Source of the DNA: Sneathiella chungangensis | GTDB lineage: Bacteria > Pseudomonadota > Alphaproteobacteria > Sneathiellales > Sneathiellaceae | Direction: 5' to 3' | Length of the DNA: 64,000 nucleotides | NCBI RefSeq assembly: GCF_009882935.1 | Contig: NZ_WTVA01000003.1 | Span: forward strand, 284,715 to 348,714 | Shown here: positions 59,860-64,000 of the stretch, one piece after another | Position numbering within the stretch: position 1 is the first letter of the stretch | Layout: each line of letters starts with the position of its first letter | Program-made: the position numbers and the translations under genes | Notes under the pieces: model-generated | The model's database searches: none | What the model was told of the DNA's origin: nothing | What the model saw: the letters and a program-made list of their open reading frames with translations, nothing else

Positions 59860-60249
59860 TCAATTCTTTTTGCAGGTGGATCGATCACCCAGACCTTTAC
59901 CGCTCTGGCCCGTTTTGGCGACCGCCGTTGACTCGCAGGCTATTTCAACTTTCCTGTCAATCTTCGGCAACGTCACCCTGGTGCTTTTAACCCATACGGG
60001 CTTTTCATAATTCTGGAGGCGGATTTTGTGCATGCCATTGGAAGAGGTGTCGATATACAGGACGGTTGGCGGAAATTCGGACGGCATGATCGTGTCGACA
60101 ATTTCCGCGTCTCTCGATGCCTCGGAATAGAGTTTAAGGTTGAGGCCTGGTAAACTCACTACCGCCGGAGTCATATCTTCGGCCATCGCTTTCGCCGCCG
60201 CGAAGGGCAGCAACATAACCATGGCGATTATAAACCATCTTTTAAGCAT
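59860..60249 (-). CDS. Small secreted protein, possibly SH3-like
   Basis: A 129-residue protein with a signal peptide (MLKRWFIIAMVMLLPFAAAKAMAE in part). The sequence LPGLNLKLYSEASRDAEIVD, then IRLQNYEKPVWVKSTRVTL, resembles a bacterial SH3 (SH3b) domain. The start at 60249 follows GGAGAG; the frame opens 13 codons earlier. It is the first gene of the three-gene minus-strand operon with the M48 lipoprotein and the CHASE2 protein. It may bind the cell wall or a peptide. Function unknown. Confidence 0.6.
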   Translation of the reverse strand: MLKRWFIIAMVMLLPFAAAKAMAEDMTPAVVSLPGLNLKLYSEASRDAEIVDTIMPSEFPPTVLYIDTSSNGMHKIRLQNYEKPVWVKSTRVTLPKIDRKVEIACESTAVAKTGQSGKGLGDRSTCKKN

Positions 60250-60368
60250 CTCTCCAAATTCCCCCCAGAACGAGAGCGTCCCTTTCATCCCTACAGGAAT
60301 ATGGTCATGTTTTCAATGGTAAATAAGATAGAAGTTATATAGGGCTAGGCGGTTCGCCGACCTCTCTT

Positions 60369-62063
60369 CTAGAAGAGGCCGACAATTTCGCCCGCCTCGT
60401 TTACGTCGATTGAATTTGCGGCGGGAATGCGGGGCAGGCCCGGCATCGTCATGATATTGCCGCAGACCGCGACGACGAATTCCGCCCCGCCGGAGATGCG
60501 CACCTCGCGGATCGGCACCACATGATTGCTGGGCGCGCCCTTGAGGTTCGGATCCGTCGAGAAGCTGTATTGCGTCTTGGCGATGCAGACCGGATAGTGA
60601 CCGAAGCCGCCGTCCTGCAGCTCCTTGAACTGGTCGCGCACCTTCTTGTCGGCGATAATGCCCTGCGCGCCATAGAGCGTTTGCGCGACCGTGCGCACCT
60701 TGTCCCAGAGCGGCAGCGCGTCGTTATAGAGCGGGGCGTAATTGCTGCCGTTCTGGTCAATTTTCTTAACCACCGCCTTGGCGAGATCCTTTGCGCCCGC
60801 GCCGCCATTGCCCCAGTGATCGGATTCGATCGCATCGACGCCAAGCTCGGCGCAGATCTGCCGGACCTGGTCGACCTCTTCCTTGGTATCGGCCGAGAAT
60901 TTATTGATGGCGACAATGACGAGCAGGCCGAATTTCTTCAAATTCTCCACATGGCGGGAGAGATTTTCGGCGCCGTCGATGACCGCCTTGACATTCTCCT
61001 TGCCCAGATCCTCCTTGGCGACGCCGCCATGCATCTTGAGCGCCCGGATCGTCGCGACGACGACGGCGATTTCCGGCTTCAGCCCGGCCTTGCGGCATTT
61101 GATATCGAGGAATTTCTCGGCCCCGAGATCGGCGCCGAAGCCGGCCTCCGTCACCACATAATCGGCGAGCTTGAGCGCCGTCTTGGTTGCCAGCACGCTG
61201 TTGCAGCCATGGGCGATATTGGCGAACGGCCCGCCATGGATAAAGGCGGGGTTGTTTTCGAGCGTCTGCACGAGGTTCGGCTGGAACGCATCCTTCAGGA
61301 GCACCGTCATCGCCCCATGGGCGTCGAGATCCTTCGCGAACACCGGCTTCTTTTCGCGGGTATAGCCGACGATGATATTGCCAAGGCGGCGCTTCAAATC
61401 GTCGATATCGGTCGCGAGGCAGAAGATCGCCATCACCTCGGAGGCGACGGTGATATCGAAATGATCCTCGCGCGGGAAACCGTCGGCGATGCCGCCAAGG
61501 CTGTTGACGATATTGCGCAGCGCCCGGTCATTCATGTCGACGACGCGCCGCCAGATGATCCGCCGCTCATCCAGGCCGAGCTGATTGCCCCAGTAGATAT
61601 GATTGTCGACCAACGCCGCCAGCAGGTTGTTGGCGACACCGATCGCATGGAAATCGCCGGTGAAATGCAGGTTGATATCGGTCATCGGCACGACTTGCGC
61701 ATAGCCGCCGCCCGCGGCGCCGCCCTTCATGCCGAAGCAGGGGCCGAGGGACGGTTCGCGCAGGCAGATGATCGCCTTCTTGCCGATGCGGTTGAGCCCG
61801 TCGCCGAGCCCGACGGTCGTCGTGGTCTTGCCTTCACCTGCCGGGGTCGGGGTCATGGCGGTCACCAGGATCAGCTTGCCGTCCGGCTTTTTCTCGAGCG
61901 TTTTGATATAGTCGAGCGAGAGCTTCGCCTTGTAATGGCCATATGGTTCCAGCTTGTCGGCGTCGATCCCGAGACTGTCCTTCGCCACCTCCGCGATCCG
62001 CTTCATCTTGGCGGCCTGCGCGATTTCGATATCACTTTTGGGATTCTTATGTTGGTCCGTCAT
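60369..62063 (-). CDS. fhs: Formate-tetrahydrofolate ligase
   Basis: A protein of about 564 residues that joins formate to THF using ATP, giving 10-formyl-THF. The ATP loop is [19 protein letters not shown]; others are [21 protein letters not shown] and [17 protein letters not shown] start at 62063 ([11 protein letters not shown]), preceded by GAGGGAGGG; the frame opens 15 codons earlier. In this setting it could run in reverse to release formate and ATP from one-carbon units of betaine breakdown, or salvage formate from HutG. It is divergent from soxB. Confidence 0.95.
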   Translation of the reverse strand: MTDQHKNPKSDIEIAQAAKMKRIAEVAKDSLGIDADKLEPYGHYKAKLSLDYIKTLEKKPDGKLILVTAMTPTPAGEGKTTTTVGLGDGLNRIGKKAIICLREPSLGPCFGMKGGAAGGGYAQVVPMTDINLHFTGDFHAIGVANNLLAALVDNHIYWGNQLGLDERRIIWRRVVDMNDRALRNIVNSLGGIADGFPREDHFDITVASEVMAIFCLATDIDDLKRRLGNIIVGYTREKKPVFAKDLDAHGAMTVLLKDAFQPNLVQTLENNPAFIHGGPFANIAHGCNSVLATKTALKLADYVVTEAGFGADLGAEKFLDIKCRKAGLKPEIAVVVATIRALKMHGGVAKEDLGKENVKAVIDGAENLSRHVENLKKFGLLVIVAINKFSADTKEEVDQVRQICAELGVDAIESDHWGNGGAGAKDLAKAVVKKIDQNGSNYAPLYNDALPLWDKVRTVAQTLYGAQGIIADKKVRDQFKELQDGGFGHYPVCIAKTQYSFSTDPNLKGAPSNHVVPIREVRISGGAEFVVAVCGNIMTMPGLPRIPAANSIDVNEAGEIVGLF

Positions 62064-62206
62064 CGCTTGTCGCCCTCCCTCAAAAGCCGCTAACATCTGA
62101 TATTCCAACCGTTTCAGTCACAGTGGCGGCAGGCCCGACCGGCGGCTATTCATAAAACGACATTTATTCTTCAACATGCGGAGCGGGCGCGGCGGAGAAA
62201 AGCGAA

Positions 62207-62243
62207 TGTCGCTAATTTTCTACTAAATGACCGTTTGCGACAG
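62207..62243 (+). promoter_or_regulatory. Candidate tandem regulator half-sites, 21-bp period (site D)
   Basis: TGTCGC at 62207 and TGACCG at 62228 lie exactly 21 bases apart, followed after eight bases by TA and AG. The site ends 58 bases before soxB, and a -10-like TAAGAT lies 13 bases downstream. The first half-site is identical to that of site B. Confidence 0.6.
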
Positions 62244-62300
62244 ATATGCAGATCGTTAAGATGGCAGTTTCCGAAGGTCCGGACCGAGCGAGGAATCTCC

Positions 62301-63551
62301 ATGGTGAAATATTCCATTTTCACGATCGCGCGAAATGCGCTGACCAGCCACAAGAACTGGCCGAAGCAGTGGCGCAGCCCGGAGCCGAAATCCTCCTATG
62401 ACGTGATCATCATCGGCGGCGGCGGCCATGGCCTCGCGACGGCCTATTATCTCGCGAAGGAACATGGCATGCGCAATATCGCCGTGCTCGAAAAGGGCTG
62501 GCTTGGGGGCGGCAATACGGCGCGGAACACGACCATTGTCCGCTCCAACTATCTCTGGGATGAAAGCGCGGCGATCTATGAGAAATCCTTGCAGCTCTGG
62601 GAAGGGCTCGCGCAGGATATCAACTATAATGTGATGCTGAGCCAGCGCGGCGTGCTCAATCTCGCCCACAGCCTCGGTGATGTCCGCGAAGGGGTGCGGC
62701 GGGTCAATGCCAACCGCCTCAATGGCGTCGATGCGGAATGGCTGGATGCGGAAGGGGTGAAGGACTTCTGCCCGATCATCAATATCTCCAAAACCGCGCG
62801 CCATCCGGTCCTTGGCGCAACGTTGCAGCGGCGCGGCGGTGTCGCCCGGCATGACAGCGTGGCCTGGGGCTATGCCCGCGCGGCGGATGCCCTCGGCGTC
62901 GACATTATCCAGAACTGCGAAGTCACCGGCATCAAGCGCGAGGGCGGCAAAGTGACGGGCGTCGAGACAACGCGCGGCGATATCGCGGCCAAGAAAATCG
63001 GCGTGGTCGCGGCGGGCCACAGCTCCGTCATTGCGGAGATGGCGGGCATCCGCCTGCCGGTCACTAGCCATCCCTTGCAGGCGCTCGTCTCCGAACCGAT
63101 CAAGCCGGTGATCGACTGCGTCGTCATGTCGGGGGCGGTGCATGTCTATGTCAGCCAGTCGGACAAGGGGGAACTGGTCATGGGGGCGGGGATCGACAGC
63201 TTCAATTCCTATGCCCAGCGAGGCAGCTTCCATGTGATCGAGCATCAGCTCGGCGCTTGCCTCGAACTCTTCCCGATTTTCAGCCGGGTCCGCATGATGC
63301 GAAGCTGGGGCGGCATCGTCGATACCTGCCCCGACGCCTCGCCGATCCTCTCCGGCACCTCCGTGGAGGGGCTCTATTTCAACTGCGGCTGGGGCACGGG
63401 CGGGTTCAAGGCCACGCCGGGATCAGGCTGGTGCTTCGCCTATACGCTCGCGAACGACGCGCCGCATCCGCTCAATGCACCCTTCAGCCTCTCGCGGTTC
63501 GAGAGCGGGGCGCTCATCGATGAACATGGCGCCGCCGGCGTCGCCCATTAG
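62301..63551 (+). CDS. soxB: SoxB, sarcosine oxidase beta subunit
   Basis: A 416-residue flavoprotein of the heterotetrameric sarcosine oxidase. The FAD motif is [22 protein letters not shown] in part, followed by [20 protein letters not shown]. The His in [17 protein letters not shown] is the likely covalent FMN site. It oxidises sarcosine to glycine with O2, and forms methylene-THF when folate is bound. GAGGAATCTCC precedes the ATG at 62301; the frame opens at 62235. It is followed by soxD and soxA in the canonical order. Confidence 0.94.
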   Translation: MVKYSIFTIARNALTSHKNWPKQWRSPEPKSSYDVIIIGGGGHGLATAYYLAKEHGMRNIAVLEKGWLGGGNTARNTTIVRSNYLWDESAAIYEKSLQLWEGLAQDINYNVMLSQRGVLNLAHSLGDVREGVRRVNANRLNGVDAEWLDAEGVKDFCPIINISKTARHPVLGATLQRRGGVARHDSVAWGYARAADALGVDIIQNCEVTGIKREGGKVTGVETTRGDIAAKKIGVVAAGHSSVIAEMAGIRLPVTSHPLQALVSEPIKPVIDCVVMSGAVHVYVSQSDKGELVMGAGIDSFNSYAQRGSFHVIEHQLGACLELFPIFSRVRMMRSWGGIVDTCPDASPILSGTSVEGLYFNCGWGTGGFKATPGSGWCFAYTLANDAPHPLNAPFSLSRFESGALIDEHGAAGVAH

Positions 63552-63562
63552 GAGGGATAGAG

Positions 63563-63862
63563 ATGCTCAATATCGACTGCCCCTGGTGCGGCAAACGGCA
63601 TGAAACGGAATTCCGCTACGGCGGGGAGGCGCATATCGCCCGCCCGGAGGACCCTGCCAAACTTGATGATGCAGAATGGGCGGAGTTTCTCTTCATGCGG
63701 ACCAATACGAAAGGCTACTTCGCCGAACGATGGCTTCACAGCCACGGCTGTCGACGCTGGTTCAACGTGATCCGCCATACGGTCACCCATGAGATTGTCG
63801 GTTCCTACAAGATGGGCGAGAAACCGCCGAAGCTGCCGAAATCGGCCGGGGGCGCAAAATGA
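63563..63862 (+). CDS. soxD: SoxD, sarcosine oxidase delta subunit
   Basis: A 99-residue zinc-binding subunit. The N-terminal LNIDCPWCGKRHETEFRYGG and the later GCRRWFNVIRHTVTHEIVGSY are characteristic. It helps hold the alpha subunit and the folate site together. It overlaps the soxA start by four bases. Confidence 0.93.
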   Translation: MLNIDCPWCGKRHETEFRYGGEAHIARPEDPAKLDDAEWAEFLFMRTNTKGYFAERWLHSHGCRRWFNVIRHTVTHEIVGSYKMGEKPPKLPKSAGGAK

Positions 63863-64000
63863 CACAAGCCTTTCGTACCACCTCCGGCGGGCGCATCGAC
63901 CGCAAGAAGGCGATCACTTTCACCTTCAACGGCAAGCCCTACATCGGCTATGAGGGCGACACACTTGCCTCGGCATTGCTGGCGAACGGTGTGCATCTTC
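63859..64000 (+). CDS. soxA: SoxA, sarcosine oxidase alpha subunit (N-terminal fragment)
   Basis: Only the first 47 codons are present; the gene runs off the right edge. The start MTQAFRTTSGGRIDRKKAIT and then FTFNGKPYIGYEGDTLASAL match the N-terminal ferredoxin-like region of the alpha subunit, which binds NAD and folate in the complete enzyme. The ATG overlaps the soxD stop (ATGA). soxG is expected next, outside the window. Confidence 0.9.
   Translation, partial: MTQAFRTTSGGRIDRKKAITFTFNGKPYIGYEGDTLASALLANGVHL

Noticed and set aside
60364-60377. Perfect 14-bp palindrome CTCTTCTAGAAGAG over the fhs stop codon
   Set aside because: There is no T run and no clear partner; it is too short and isolated to assign a function.

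Overview
This 64 kb window looks like one contiguous stretch of an alphaproteobacterial chromosome with high G+C. It carries Tad pilus genes, a phoR-pst-phoU-phoB locus, mlaA/mlaC, pqiAABC, a cysD/cysNC sulfate-activation pair, heterotetrameric sarcosine oxidase and a DJ-1/AraC-type (GlxA-family) regulator. This combination fits aerobic, probably marine or host-associated Alphaproteobacteria; I cannot name the genus. I saw no rRNA, tRNA, CRISPR array, insertion sequence or prophage.

Layout. 1-4.2 kb: end of a tad operon (tadB, tadC), then a convergent TPR/SPOR lipoprotein and a small unknown protein. 4.3-12.6 kb: a sirtuin, then phoR, pstS, pstC, pstA, pstB, phoU, phoB, with four PhoB half-sites in 11-bp phase before pstS and a strong terminator between pstS and pstC. 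12.6-14.1 kb: mlaA-mlaC. 14.5-20.1 kb: a methionine/SAM-cycle operon made of an ArsR-methyltransferase fusion regulator (SahR-like), metF and metH. 20.2-29.8 kb: a YHS protein, a fused 5-oxoprolinase, a methyltransferase-TPR protein, rmlA, and cysD-cysNC. 30.1-37.7 kb: pqiA split into two genes, pqiB, pqiC, then a sulfatase, a class II aldolase, a monooxygenase-like protein, a MaoC hydratase and an SDR. 37.7-45.1 kb: a complete five-step histidine utilisation locus (hutU, hutG, hutH, hutI, hutF, hutC) with a perfect 18-bp HutC-type palindrome.

45.1-64 kb is the most interesting part. A non-pyrrolysine MttB-superfamily methyltransferase, a dimethylglycine-dehydrogenase-like flavoprotein, a corrinoid protein, a DUF1638 protein, a small 'virulence factor' domain protein, a MetV-like protein, a methylene-THF reductase, a methyl-THF:corrinoid methyltransferase and a RACo-type corrinoid activator sit together. 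A GlxA-family regulator, formate-THF ligase and soxBDA lie nearby. Read together they suggest an aerobic route in which a quaternary amine such as glycine betaine is demethylated through a corrinoid protein to methyl-THF. The dimethylglycine and sarcosine left over would then be oxidised to glycine.

Two features of this region are not explained by gene annotation alone. Tandem TGnC half-sites spaced exactly 21 bp apart recur upstream of its transcription units. In addition, the corrinoid protein has a very acidic N-terminus, while its three predicted partners carry arginine-rich tails. HutG (formate), formate-THF ligase, MetF/MetH, the second methylene-THF reductase, the DMGDH-like enzyme and sarcosine oxidase all feed the folate one-carbon pool, so the window is unusually rich in one-carbon metabolism. 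The CHASE2/M48/SH3-like operon at 56.9-60.2 kb interrupts this region and has no clear function.
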